DNA from: Butyricicoccus_B sp017886875 | Lineage (GTDB): Bacteria > Bacillota > Clostridia > Oscillospirales > Butyricicoccaceae | Length of the DNA: 64,000 bases | NCBI GenBank assembly: GCA_963931655.1 | Contig: OZ007036.1 | Span: 992,001 to 1,056,000 of the forward strand | Reading direction: 5' to 3' | Shown here: positions 55,565-64,000 of the stretch, piece after piece | How positions within the stretch are numbered: position 1 is the first letter of the stretch | How the letters are laid out: the number at the start of each line of letters is the position of its first letter | The notes under the pieces: model-generated | What the model was told of the DNA's origin: nothing | Database searches by the model: none | Seen by the model: the letters and a program-made list of their open reading frames with translations, nothing else | Made by a program: the position numbers and the translations under genes

Positions 55565-56215
55565 ATGAATTTACATGATACTTTAAAGATAAAAAAAACA
55601 GATACAGTCGCTATTATTGGTGCTGGTGGTAAAACCACTATGTTATGGCTACTTGCAAAAGAACGAAAAGAACAAGGTGCATTTGTAACCACATCTACAC
55701 ATATAATGAAACCAGATAATAGCGAATGTGATATTATAATACCAACTGATAGCGAAAAATATATTATAAAAAATAAAATTATCGCTTCACTTGATATAAA
55801 CGAAAATAACAAATGCACAGGTTTAATAGAAAATAATTATAATATTCCGATTTTATATGAAGCTGATGGTTCAAAAAGATTACCTGCAAAATTTCATAAC
55901 ACAAATGAACCCGTTATATATAAAAATACAGATGTTGTTGTTTTAGTTTTGGGCTTATCCTGTCTTGGAAAACCTATAAAATATGTATGCCATAGATATG
56001 AGCTATTAAATTTAAATCCTAATGAAATTTTTAATATAAAACATTTAATTATGTGTATAGATGATGGTATTAAAAGCTGTAAAATGCCAAAAGACAAAAT
56101 CCGTATTTTTTTAAATCAACTAGATGTTATTTCTAATAAAGAAATTATACACAATCTGTGTAAAACACTTAAATATACATATATTTTTTGTGGAAATTTA
56201 AAAAGCGATGGCTAA
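55565..56215 (+). CDS. yqeC: YqeC family protein, putative selenium/molybdenum hydroxylase maturation factor
   Basis: 216 residues. P-loop-like GAGGKTT at 19-25, then TTSTHI, YEADGSKRLPAK and VLGLSCLGKPI match YqeC. In several anaerobes this family occurs with selenium-dependent molybdenum hydroxylase genes. It stands alone here, but the window also carries a molybdenum-cofactor cluster (31.9-35 kb), which is consistent with such an enzyme in the cell. ATG at 55565 with only a weak ribosome binding site (GGTG, 10 bp upstream). Confidence 0.85.
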   Translation: MNLHDTLKIKKTDTVAIIGAGGKTTMLWLLAKERKEQGAFVTTSTHIMKPDNSECDIIIPTDSEKYIIKNKIIASLDINENNKCTGLIENNYNIPILYEADGSKRLPAKFHNTNEPVIYKNTDVVVLVLGLSCLGKPIKYVCHRYELLNLNPNEIFNIKHLIMCIDDGIKSCKMPKDKIRIFLNQLDVISNKEIIHNLCKTLKYTYIFCGNLKSDG

Positions 56216-56228
56216 ATAGCCATCGCTT
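56203..56228. terminator. Bidirectional terminator
   Basis: Perfect 12-bp stem AAGCGATGGCTA (56203-56214) with 56217-56228, overlapping the ends of both convergent genes. Confidence 0.85.
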
Positions 56229-56994
56229 ATTTCTTTTTATTTAAAACTTTAGGGATAAATTGGCTTGCAAATTTACCTTTACCACGACTTTTAACATAGA
56301 AAAATCCGATTATTGAGAAAACAACTGCACCAATAAAATTTACAAGTAAATCCTTCATAGTATCAATAAGCCCTATATCAATATAACCGCCATACTTAGA
56401 AATCCAGTCCTCACCATTTACCACAAGTGAGTCTATATCCACATGATGTACAACATTAAGACCATTAGGGTCAAATTTTACTGAATTAATCGCTGTTACA
56501 ATCCAATCTTTCTGCATATCAGTACCGAAATACGTATCCATAGCAAACTCAAAAAACTCCCAAAGGACACCCACTGTCATAGAAAAGCAAAAAGCAACTA
56601 TTGCTAAGAAAAGAGGTGATAATTTAACAGAAAATCTATCTGAACGGTTGAAAATATCCACAAGAGCAAAGCCAATAGCAGCCATTAAAAAGCCGTTTAT
56701 TGTGTGAAGCATGGTGTCCCAATAAGGGATTTTAGTATAAAATGAAGCAATTTCACCTAATATTTCAGCAGCAAAGATAAAACAATATATAATACCTTCT
56801 AAAACTGGAGGTAAGTCAATATCAGTTTTTCTTTCGATAAATGTAGGAATACCAAATAGTATTAATGTTAGTATACCTACAAAAATACCTTCATAATTAT
56901 GAAGAAAAAATTGACGAACAATTAAAAGTAGAACTAAAAGTGATAGTATACCACGAACAGTCAGTCTACGTTTTTTTTCTTTTTTAAATAACAT
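56227..56994 (-). CDS. Integral membrane protein, DUF2238/YjdF-like
   Basis: 255 residues with about seven hydrophobic segments. YTKIPYWDTMLHTINGFLMAAIGFAL and GVLWEFFEFAMDTYFG (conserved Trp-Asp/His and Trp-Glu-Phe-Glu) recall the DUF2238/YjdF family of unknown function. A polar loop of about 50 residues (DTYFGTDMQKDW to KYGGYIDIGLIDTMKDL) precedes the last segment. ATG at the end of an ATAGGAG stretch. Function not known. Confidence 0.75.
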   Translation of the reverse strand: MLFKKEKKRRLTVRGILSLLVLLLIVRQFFLHNYEGIFVGILTLILFGIPTFIERKTDIDLPPVLEGIIYCFIFAAEILGEIASFYTKIPYWDTMLHTINGFLMAAIGFALVDIFNRSDRFSVKLSPLFLAIVAFCFSMTVGVLWEFFEFAMDTYFGTDMQKDWIVTAINSVKFDPNGLNVVHHVDIDSLVVNGEDWISKYGGYIDIGLIDTMKDLLVNFIGAVVFSIIGFFYVKSRGKGKFASQFIPKVLNKKK

Positions 56995-57016
56995 GATATT
57001 CTCCTATTAATAAAAT

Positions 57017-57049
57017 AGCTCTCGGACGACTATATGTCTTCTGAGAGCT
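57017..57049 (-). terminator. Weak terminator-like hairpin
   Basis: AGCTCTC/GAGAGCT outer stem with an inner GAC/GTC pair and mismatches (57017-57030 with 57036-57049), then ATTTTAT on the minus strand; lies between the small Cys protein and the DUF2238-like gene. Confidence 0.5.
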
Positions 57050-57057
57050 TAAGCTTT

Positions 57058-57243
57058 TTATTCTATTCCTTCATCTTCGCCATCTTGACGTTTATTGTAA
57101 GCATAATCACTACACTTTTCAACAGCCTCTGGCTCGGTATGGTATGGACACAGACGTACACGTCCTTCTGTTTCAGCTAAAGCTACACAAATTTTTTCTC
57201 CGACAGCATCTCTGCGGCGAAATGCACACCAAAGTTTTTTCAT
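57058..57243 (-). CDS. Small Cys-containing protein, unknown
   Basis: 61 residues, not recognised. Begins MKKLWCAFRRRDAVGEK, contains three Cys (WCAF, LCPYHTEP, KCSDYAY) and a highly acidic end (QDGEDEGIE). The Cys/His spacing could bind a metal but there is no clear zinc-ribbon. ATG at 57241-57243 preceded by AAGGAAGA; an in-frame ATG at 57265 lies before that site. It may be co-transcribed with the membrane-protein gene, 63 bp downstream. Confidence 0.65.
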   Translation of the reverse strand: MKKLWCAFRRRDAVGEKICVALAETEGRVRLCPYHTEPEAVEKCSDYAYNKRQDGEDEGIE

Positions 57244-57458
57244 GTTAAATATCTTCCTTTCCGTCATTCAATCTTGAAATGTATGCAGGAACACACACCT
57301 CGTTTGTTTCCCTCATAAACAGTATTCTATCACGATTTTATGTTATTCTCAAGCTGTTTATAAGCTTTTTTGTTCATTTGTTTTACAAAATTAATCTTGC
57401 ATACACTATAAATAATATGTTACCATAAATTAGAGTATGTGTAAAAGGAGAGAAACAC

Positions 57459-59396
57459 ATGAAAGATTTACAATATTATAAGCTTTTAAGTGAACAATAT
57501 CCTACTATTGAAACTGTCTCAAGTAAGATAGTCAGCATGACAGCTACACTTTGTTTACCAAAAGGAACTGAGTATTTTTTCAGCGATTTACATGGTGAAC
57601 ATGAAGCATTTATACATCTTTTAAGGTCTGGTTCTGGCGTAATTCGTGAAAAAATAGAAACATTATTCTCACATTCTATTTTAGAATCTGATAGAGCCGA
57701 ACTTGCAGCACTTATTTGTTATCCAAAGCCAATGTTAGTAAATAAAAGAAATTCTTGCCCAAGATTTAACGAATGGTCAGAACTAACTATTGGTAGATTA
57801 GTTTTAGTATGTAGAGATGTATCTGCAAAATATACACGCAGTCGAGTACATAAAGCTATGGACCCAAATTATGCATATATAATGGACGAACTTTTACAAA
57901 CATATGACTCAGACCCAGATAAACGTAGATATTTTAGAGCACTTATTGCCTCTATTGTTAAATCTGACAGCTCAGACCCACTTATTATAGCACTTTGTCA
58001 TTTAATTCAACAGATGACAGTAGACCATTTACACATTATTGGTGATATTTTTGATAGAGGACCTCGTGCAGATAAAATTATTAAAGAGCTTATGAAATAT
58101 CACGATGTAGATATACAATGGGGCAACCATGATATAAATTGGATGGGTGCAATGAGTGGTAATAGAGTATGTTTATTTAATGTGCTCAAAATTGCGATTA
58201 GTTATAACTCATTTGATGTTTTGGAAGATGGTTATGGAGTAAACCTGAGACCTCTTAGTATGTTTGCAGCCGAAACATATCAAAATGACCCATGTGAACG
58301 TTTCCAACCACATGTGCTTGATGAAAATAAATATGACCCAGTAGACCCACAGCTTGCAGCTAAAATGCATAAAGCAGTAGCTATTATATTATTTAAGCTT
58401 GAAGGTCAACTGATTAAACGTCACCCAGAATATCATATGAGCGGTAGATTACTGCTTGATAAAGTGAATTTTGAAAAAGGTACAATAACTCTTGATGGTA
58501 AAGAATATCAAATGCTTGATACTAATTTCCCTACTGTTGACCCTAACGACCCATATAAATTAACAGAAGCGGAAGAAGCACTTGTTGAAAATACACTTGC
58601 ATCATTTAGACACAGTGCAAAACTTCGCAGACATATTGATTATATTTATACACATGGTGCAATGTATAAAGTATCAAATAATAATTTACTATATCATGGC
58701 TGTATTCCAATGACAGAGAGTGGAAAATTTGACAAACTTGTTTTACCAAGTGGAGCATATTCAGGCAAAGCACTTTTGGATTATCTTGATAGCTGTGTAA
58801 GAAAAGCATATTATACTGGTGATGAAAACTGTGTTGATTTAATGTGGTATTTATGGTGTGGTGCTAAATCACCTGTTTTTGGTAAGGATAGAATGACAAC
58901 ATTTGAACGTTGCTTTATTGGAGATAAAACATTGCAATCTGAGCCAATGAACCCATATTATCATAATTATGATGACCCAAAACAAAGTGAAAAAATTATG
59001 CGTGAATTTGGTTTAGACCCTGCTAAATCACATATAGTAAATGGTCATGTACCTGTTAAGAATGGAGAAAATCCAGTTAAGGCAGGTGGTAGATTATTTG
59101 TAATTGATGGTGGTATATCTAAAGCATATCAATCTAAAACAGGAATTGCAGGTTATACACTAATTTACAATTCACATGATATAGAACTTGCTGAACATAT
59201 GCCATTTAGACCAGCCGATGAAAATCACCCACTCGCTGAAATGACTTCAACTGTGCATATAGTTGAACGTATGCCACGTAGAATGACAGTTGCAGACACA
59301 GATGCAGGCGAAATTTACAGAGAAAAAATTGAAGATTTAGAAAAACTATTAGAGCTTTACCGAGATGGTACACTTGGAGAAAAGCTAGAAGATTAA
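57459..59396 (+). CDS. fbp: Fructose-1,6-bisphosphatase class III
   Basis: 645 residues, the Firmicutes-type gluconeogenic FBPase. It belongs to the metallophosphoesterase fold: SDLHGEHEA at 42-50, GDIFDRGP, GNHDINWMGA and later VNGHVPVKNGENP supply the metal ligands. Converts fructose-1,6-bisphosphate to fructose-6-phosphate. ATG with AAAAGGAGAG upstream. Monocistronic, with a bidirectional terminator shared with tuf. Confidence 0.97.
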   Translation: MKDLQYYKLLSEQYPTIETVSSKIVSMTATLCLPKGTEYFFSDLHGEHEAFIHLLRSGSGVIREKIETLFSHSILESDRAELAALICYPKPMLVNKRNSCPRFNEWSELTIGRLVLVCRDVSAKYTRSRVHKAMDPNYAYIMDELLQTYDSDPDKRRYFRALIASIVKSDSSDPLIIALCHLIQQMTVDHLHIIGDIFDRGPRADKIIKELMKYHDVDIQWGNHDINWMGAMSGNRVCLFNVLKIAISYNSFDVLEDGYGVNLRPLSMFAAETYQNDPCERFQPHVLDENKYDPVDPQLAAKMHKAVAIILFKLEGQLIKRHPEYHMSGRLLLDKVNFEKGTITLDGKEYQMLDTNFPTVDPNDPYKLTEAEEALVENTLASFRHSAKLRRHIDYIYTHGAMYKVSNNNLLYHGCIPMTESGKFDKLVLPSGAYSGKALLDYLDSCVRKAYYTGDENCVDLMWYLWCGAKSPVFGKDRMTTFERCFIGDKTLQSEPMNPYYHNYDDPKQSEKIMREFGLDPAKSHIVNGHVPVKNGENPVKAGGRLFVIDGGISKAYQSKTGIAGYTLIYNSHDIELAEHMPFRPADENHPLAEMTSTVHIVERMPRRMTVADTDAGEIYREKIEDLEKLLELYRDGTLGEKLED

Positions 59397-59397
59397 A

Positions 59398-59431
59398 AAA
59401 ATCCCGTCTGAAATAAATCAGACGGGATTTT
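59398..59431. terminator. Bidirectional terminator between fbp and tuf
   Basis: Perfect 14-bp stem AAAATCCCGTCTGA (59398-59411) with 59418-59431, A-run and T-run on opposite sides. Confidence 0.93.
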
Positions 59432-59459
59432 ATAATTTATTATCTAAGCGAAAGTAAAA

Positions 59460-60662
59460 TTAATCGTTAATCTTAACAACAACGCCAGAACCTACAGTAC
59501 GACCACCCTCACGGATAGCGAAACGTAGACCTTCTTCAATAGCGATTGGAGTAATCAGTTCAACGTCCATTTCAACGTTGTCGCCTGGCATACACATTTC
59601 AGTGCCTTCTGGTAGAGAGATAACGCCAGTAACGTCAGTTGTACGGAAGTAGAACTGTGGACTGTAGTTGTTGAAGAAAGGAGTATGACGGCCGCCTTCT
59701 TCCTTCTTCAGAACGTAAACCTGACCCTTGAACTTAGTGTGTGGGTGAATGGAACCTGGCTTTGCAAGAACCTGACCACGCTGAATGTCAGTCTTCTGAA
59801 CACCACGTAGAAGAGCACCGATGTTGTCGCCTGCTTCAGCATAATCAAGAAGCTTACGGAACATTTCGATACCAGTAACAACAGTCTTACGAGGAGCTTC
59901 CATCAGACCTACGATTTCAACTTCTTCGTTCAGCTTCAGCTGACCACGCTCTACACGACCAGTAGCAACAGTACCACGACCAGTGATAGAGAATACGTCC
60001 TCGACTGGCATAATGAAAGGCTTGTCAGCAGCACGGTCTGGAGTTGGGATATAAGAGTCAACAGCGTCCATCAGCTCACGAATGCAAGCATACTCTGGAG
60101 CATTTGGATCGTTAGACTCACAAGTTAGAACGTTCAGAGCAGAACCACGGATTACTGGAACGTCATCACCTGGGAACTCGTAAGAGGATAGCAGGTCACG
60201 GATTTCCATTTCAACTAGGTCAAGAAGCTCTTCGTCGTCAACCTGGTCAGCCTTGTTCATGAATACAACGATGTAAGGAACGCCAACCTGACGGGAAAGC
60301 AGGATATGCTCACGAGTCTGAGGCATTGGGCCGTCAGCAGCGGATACAACAAGGATAGCACCGTCCATCTGAGCAGCACCAGTAATCATATTTTTAACGT
60401 AGTCAGCATGGCCTGGGCAGTCAACGTGAGCGTAGTGACGCTTGTCAGTATGATACTCAACGTGAGCAGTGTTAATTGTAATACCACGCTCCTTCTCTTC
60501 TGGAGCCTTGTCGATTGCGTCATATGCCTGATACTCAGCAGCACCAGCCATAGCAAGCACCTTAGTGATTGCAGCGGTTAGAGTAGTCTTGCCATGGTCA
60601 ACGTGGCCGATAGTACCAATGTTAACGTGTGGCAGGGAGCGGTCAAATTTTTCCTTTGCCAT
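59460..60662 (-). CDS. tuf: Elongation factor Tu
   Basis: 400 residues. GTPase that delivers aminoacyl-tRNA. GHVDHGKTT at 19-27, DCPGHADY, NKAD and the C-terminal barrel (HTPFFNNYSPQFYFRTTDVTG) are all standard. ATG with AAGGAGG upstream. Last gene of the str operon, 105 bp after fusA. Base use is more GC-rich than neighbouring metabolic genes, as expected for very high expression. Confidence 0.99.
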   Translation of the reverse strand: MAKEKFDRSLPHVNIGTIGHVDHGKTTLTAAITKVLAMAGAAEYQAYDAIDKAPEEKERGITINTAHVEYHTDKRHYAHVDCPGHADYVKNMITGAAQMDGAILVVSAADGPMPQTREHILLSRQVGVPYIVVFMNKADQVDDEELLDLVEMEIRDLLSSYEFPGDDVPVIRGSALNVLTCESNDPNAPEYACIRELMDAVDSYIPTPDRAADKPFIMPVEDVFSITGRGTVATGRVERGQLKLNEEVEIVGLMEAPRKTVVTGIEMFRKLLDYAEAGDNIGALLRGVQKTDIQRGQVLAKPGSIHPHTKFKGQVYVLKKEEGGRHTPFFNNYSPQFYFRTTDVTGVISLPEGTEMCMPGDNVEMDVELITPIAIEEGLRFAIREGGRTVGSGVVVKIND

Positions 60663-60767
60663 TTTGGATAGCCTCCTTAGGAATTTTAAATTTAGTGAAT
60701 TTTTTATTCAATATTAGTACACTTGTATAACTATTTTAAATCATACAAGTGAAAAAATCAATAACTT

Positions 60768-62873
60768 TTAATCGTTATTTTTTGTTCTAGCGTCAATAAT
60801 TTTGTCTTGAACAGACTTTGGCACTTCTGTATAGTGGCTAGGCTGCATGGTATACTGACCACGACCCTGAGTGCTAGAACGCAGAGCAGTAGCATAACCG
60901 AACATTTCAGATAGAGGCACAGCAGCACCTACTGCCTGAACGCCGCCACGAGGTTCCATACCTTGGATTTGACCACGACGAGCGTTTAAGCCGCCGATAA
61001 CGTCACCCATGTAATCTTCTGGAACAAGAACGTCAACCTGCATAATAGGCTCCATAAGAACTGGCTCAGCTTTACGCATAGCTTCCTTAAATGCCATAGA
61101 ACCAGCAATCTTAAATGCCATTTCAGATGAGTCAACTTCATGGAAAGAACCATCATACAGAGTAACCTTAACATCAACAACTGGATAACCAGCGAGTACA
61201 CCAGCTTGCATAGCACCCTGAATACCCTGATTTACTGGCTCGATGTATTCCTTAGGAATAGCACCACCAACAATCTTATTGATAAATTCGTAACCCTTAC
61301 CGGACTCGTTAGGCTCAACAATAATCTTAACATGACCATATTGACCCTTACCACCAGACTGACGAGCATACTTCATATCAACGTCAGCAGAGCGACGAAT
61401 AGTTTCTTTATAAGCAACCTGAGGTTCACCAACGTTAGCCTCTACCTTAAATTCACGAAGCAGACGGTCAACGATGATTTCTAGGTGAAGCTCACCCATA
61501 CCAGCGATAATAGTCTGTCCAGTTTCCTCATCAGTCCATGTACGGAAAGTTGGGTCTTCTTCTGCAAGCTTAGTCAGAGCAATACCCATCTTTTCTTGAC
61601 CAGCCTTAGTCTTAGGCTCGATAGCAACACGGATAACTGGGTCTGGGAAATTCATGGATTCAAGAATAATTGGGTGCTTTTCGTCACAAAGTGTATCACC
61701 AGTTGTTGTGTTCTTTAGACCAACAGCAGCAGCGATATCACCAGAGTAAACGATATCAATATCCTTACGAGCATTAGCGTGCATCTGAAGGATACGACCC
61801 ATACGCTCACGGTTGCCCTTAGTTGCATTTAGTACAGAAGAACCAGCAGTTAGAGTACCAGAGTATACACGGAAGAATGTTAAACGACCTACATAAGGGT
61901 CGGTCATAATCTTAAATGCCAGAGCGGAGAATGGAGCTTCGTCGCTAGATGGACGGGAGTCCTCTTCCTCGGTATCTGGGTTAACGCCCTTAATCATAGG
62001 AACGTCAGTTGGAGCTGGCATATAATCAACAACAGCGTCAAGAAGCATCTGAACGCCCTTGTTACGATATGCAGTACCACACATTACAGGGATAATCTGT
62101 ACATTACAAACACCCTTACGCAGTGCAGCCTTTAGCTCATCAACAGTGATTTCTTCGCCTTCGAGGTACTTCATCATTAGTTCCTCGTCAAGCTCACAGA
62201 TAGATTCAACCATAGCGTCATGATATTCCTGAGCCATATCAACTAAATCTTCTGGGATATCCTCATCACGAACGTCTTTACCAAGGTCATCATAGTAAAC
62301 CTCAGCACGCATGGTCATAAGGTCAACAATACCCTTAAATGTGTCCTCAGCACCGATTGGAAGCTGAATTGGAACAGCATTACACTTTAGACGGTCCTTC
62401 ATCATCTTAACAACGTTGAAGAAATCAGCACCCATGATGTCCATTTTGTTAACGAACGCCATACGAGGTACATGATAGTCGTCAGCCTGATGCCAAACGG
62501 TCTCAGACTGAGGCTCAACGCCACCCTTAGCACAGAAAACGGTTACAGAACCGTCAAGTACACGAAGAGAACGCTGAACTTCAATAGTAAAGTCAACGTG
62601 ACCTGGGGTGTCGATGATGTTAATACGGTGTTCTGGGTACTGGTTACGAGAACCAGACCAGTGACAGGTAGTTGCAGCAGAAGTGATAGTAATACCACGC
62701 TCTTGCTCCTGCTCCATCCAGTCCATAGTAGCGGTACCGTCATGGGTATCACCGATTTTATAGTTTACACCTGTGTAATACAGGATACGCTCGGTAGTAG
62801 TAGTTTTACCAGCATCGATGTGTGCCATGATGCCGATATTTCTGGTATTTTCCAGCGAATATTCTCTAGGCAT
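60768..62873 (-). CDS. fusA: Elongation factor G
   Basis: 701 residues. GTPase for ribosomal translocation. AHIDAGKTT at 17-25, DTPGHVDF, NKMD, then domains II-V with GMGELHLEII and the domain IV loop GGQYGHVKI-type region (SGGKGQYGHVKI). ATG with AAAGGAGAG upstream, 33 bp after rpsG. Confidence 0.99.
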   Translation of the reverse strand: MPREYSLENTRNIGIMAHIDAGKTTTTERILYYTGVNYKIGDTHDGTATMDWMEQEQERGITITSAATTCHWSGSRNQYPEHRINIIDTPGHVDFTIEVQRSLRVLDGSVTVFCAKGGVEPQSETVWHQADDYHVPRMAFVNKMDIMGADFFNVVKMMKDRLKCNAVPIQLPIGAEDTFKGIVDLMTMRAEVYYDDLGKDVRDEDIPEDLVDMAQEYHDAMVESICELDEELMMKYLEGEEITVDELKAALRKGVCNVQIIPVMCGTAYRNKGVQMLLDAVVDYMPAPTDVPMIKGVNPDTEEEDSRPSSDEAPFSALAFKIMTDPYVGRLTFFRVYSGTLTAGSSVLNATKGNRERMGRILQMHANARKDIDIVYSGDIAAAVGLKNTTTGDTLCDEKHPIILESMNFPDPVIRVAIEPKTKAGQEKMGIALTKLAEEDPTFRTWTDEETGQTIIAGMGELHLEIIVDRLLREFKVEANVGEPQVAYKETIRRSADVDMKYARQSGGKGQYGHVKIIVEPNESGKGYEFINKIVGGAIPKEYIEPVNQGIQGAMQAGVLAGYPVVDVKVTLYDGSFHEVDSSEMAFKIAGSMAFKEAMRKAEPVLMEPIMQVDVLVPEDYMGDVIGGLNARRGQIQGMEPRGGVQAVGAAVPLSEMFGYATALRSSTQGRGQYTMQPSHYTEVPKSVQDKIIDARTKNND

Positions 62874-62906
62874 AATTGCTCTCCTTTCAGAAATTCTATC
62901 GGTTTA

Positions 62907-63377
62907 TTAATAACGATAGTGAGCGAATGCCTTGTTAGCCTCTGCCATCTTGTGAGTGTCCTCACGCTTCTTAACAGAGCCACCCAGATTGTTAGCTGCG
63001 TCCAGAATTTCGCCAGCCAGACGAGCACGCATGGTCTTCTCAGAACGAGCACGGGAGTACTTAGTAATCCAACGTAGACCTAGAGTCTGACGACGCTCAG
63101 GACGAACTTCCATTGGTACCTGATAAGTAGCACCACCTACACGGCGAGCCTTAACTTCCAGGCTAGGCATAATATTTTCCATTGCTTCGGTGAAAACCTC
63201 CAAAGGTTCACGACCGGTCTTATCTCGAACGATGTCAAAAGCACCATAAACAACCTTCTGTGCAACACCCTTCTTACCGTCTAGCATGATAGAGTTTACC
63301 AGCTTAGTAACGAGCTTAGAATTATACATTGGGTCTGGCAGAACGTCTCTCTTGGGAACATTTCCTCTTCTTGGCAC
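62907..63377 (-). CDS. rpsG: 30S ribosomal protein S7
   Basis: 156 residues. Begins (V)PRRGNVPKRDVLPDP and ends KMAEANKAFAHYRY, the usual S7. The start is GTG at 63375-63377 with GGAGGG 7 bp upstream; an in-frame ATG six codons earlier reads through that ribosome binding site and is rejected. Primary 16S binding protein that nucleates the 30S head. Confidence 0.98.
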   Translation of the reverse strand: MPRRGNVPKRDVLPDPMYNSKLVTKLVNSIMLDGKKGVAQKVVYGAFDIVRDKTGREPLEVFTEAMENIMPSLEVKARRVGGATYQVPMEVRPERRQTLGLRWITKYSRARSEKTMRARLAGEILDAANNLGGSVKKREDTHKMAEANKAFAHYRY

Positions 63378-63395
63378 TTTACTTCCCTCCTTCAT

Positions 63396-63580
63396 TATTA
63401 TTTAATATGATTTCATAGGTACTCAGTAAATTTATATTTACTGTGTTGTGTCCGAGGTTTCCCAAATAAAAAAATCTATATGAAAAACACTCAGGACAAA
63501 GCGATAGGTTTTTAAAACCTAACATTTGCTTTGCTGAAACTGTTATAAGTTCAAATCAAAGTCTTTTAAGGCTTAAAAAA
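63396..63580 (-). promoter_or_regulatory. Structured rpsL-rpsG intercistronic region
   Basis: 185-bp gap with stems on the minus strand: TTAGGTTTT/AAAACCTA, a longer-range TGTCC-TGAG/CTC-GGACA pairing and AGTAAAT/ATTTACT near the S7 start. In E. coli S7 binds the rpsL-rpsG spacer to repress its own translation. This region could act the same way, but no sequence match to that site can be claimed. Confidence 0.45.
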
Positions 63581-64000
63581 TTACTTGCCAGCCTTAGGAC
63601 GCTTAGCACCGTACTTGGAACGAGCCTGCTTACGGTTTGCAACACCCTGAGTATCCAGAGTACCGCGGATAATGTGGTAACGTACACCTGGAAGGTCCTT
63701 TACACGACCGCCACGAACCATAACTACGGAGTGCTCCTGTAGGTTATGACCGATACCTGGAATGTAAGCGGAAACTTCCATACCATTTGTCAGACGAACA
63801 CGGGCGATCTTACGAAGCGCAGAGTTAGGCTTCTTAGGTGTCATTGTCTTAACAGTGGTACAAACGCCACGCTTTTGTGGTGCGGACTGGTCAGTCTGCT
63901 TTTTCTTCTGAGAGTTGTAGCCAACCTGAAGAGCTGGAGCTGTGGACTTTGCCTTAGTTACCTCACGTCCCTTGCGTACGAGCTGATTAAAAGTAGGCAT
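63581..64000 (-). CDS. rpsL: 30S ribosomal protein S12
   Basis: 139 residues, complete; the ATG is the last three bases of the window, so its promoter and ribosome binding site are not visible. TPKKPNSALRK and GGRVKDLPGVRYH carry the two Lys (E. coli Lys42 and Lys87 equivalents) that are changed in streptomycin-resistant mutants, so this is the sensitive-type allele. First visible gene of the str operon. Confidence 0.98.
   Translation of the reverse strand: MPTFNQLVRKGREVTKAKSTAPALQVGYNSQKKKQTDQSAPQKRGVCTTVKTMTPKKPNSALRKIARVRLTNGMEVSAYIPGIGHNLQEHSVVMVRGGRVKDLPGVRYHIIRGTLDTQGVANRKQARSKYGAKRPKAGK

Noticed and set aside
60986..63077. Overlapping frames on both strands inside fusA and rpsG
   Set aside because: Shadow frames of highly biased coding sequence; no independent start signals.

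Overview
The window comes from a low-GC, spore-forming Gram-positive anaerobe, most likely a member of the Clostridia. The support is a spoIIGA-sigE sporulation locus, an oxygen-sensitive pyruvate formate-lyase with its activase, a class III fructose-1,6-bisphosphatase, strong AGGAGG-type ribosome binding sites, TTG/GTG starts and consensus sigma-A promoters. The genus cannot be settled from the text alone. The DNA is chromosomal and mostly housekeeping. I see no prophage, insertion sequence, CRISPR array or plasmid function.

Layout. 1-3.1 kb: phosphate uptake operon pstS-pstC-pstA-pstB on the minus strand (pstB cut by the window edge) behind a PhoP-type direct repeat. 3.2-4.4 kb: a membrane-anchored NodB-fold protein that has lost its metal ligands, behind a structured leader. 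4.4-11.5 kb: DNA repair, namely uvrB, a flavodoxin-ferredoxin protein and uvrA under one LexA-type box, then radC with a GNAT acetyltransferase. 11.7-13 kb: DUF4364 regulator and ung. 13-16.5 kb: GntR(YtrA)-type regulator, ABC ATPase and permease behind a perfect palindromic operator. 16.5-20 kb: TraX-like, MBOAT and SGNH-like membrane acylation genes. 20-23 kb: MarR plus MATE efflux, then a REC/HD-GYP response regulator. 23.3-26.5 kb: ZTP riboswitch, pflA, pflB. 26.6-30.2 kb: DUF1294 protein, CDF metal transporter, dihydroorotase and an unknown anchored protein. 30.2-31.7 kb: DUF1846. 31.9-35 kb: TetR regulator with molybdenum-cofactor genes, including a MOSC-MogA fusion. 35-36.1 kb: nitronate monooxygenase family. 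36.2-40.3 kb: secA, then a CaCA antiporter under a Mn-type yybP-ykoY riboswitch.

40.3-46.1 kb is a complete rRNA operon on the minus strand: three tandem promoters, boxA, 16S, tRNA-Ala, tRNA-Ile, 23S, 5S and terminator. 46.1-47.4 kb is a DUF1015 protein. 47.5-53.2 kb is a two-component system followed by a 1233-residue PAS/GGDEF/EAL protein. 53.3-55.5 kb holds spoIIGA, sigE and an HD hydrolase; 55.6-57.3 kb yqeC, a membrane protein and a small Cys protein; 57.5-59.4 kb fbp. The window ends in the str operon, rpsL-rpsG-fusA-tuf on the minus strand, with rpsL beginning exactly at the last base.

The regulation is unusually readable. Two riboswitches, an SOS box, a Pho-type repeat, a GntR operator, a Spo0A-type promoter with a long spacer, and rRNA processing stems can all be seen directly. 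No wholly new multi-gene system is evident. The items most worth a second look are the permuted PstS, the pseudo-deacetylase with its leader RNA, the redox protein inside the uvrBA SOS operon, the Mn riboswitch on a CaCA antiporter, the three-way ZTP expression platform, and a paired hairpin repeat with compensatory changes on both sides of the 23S gene.
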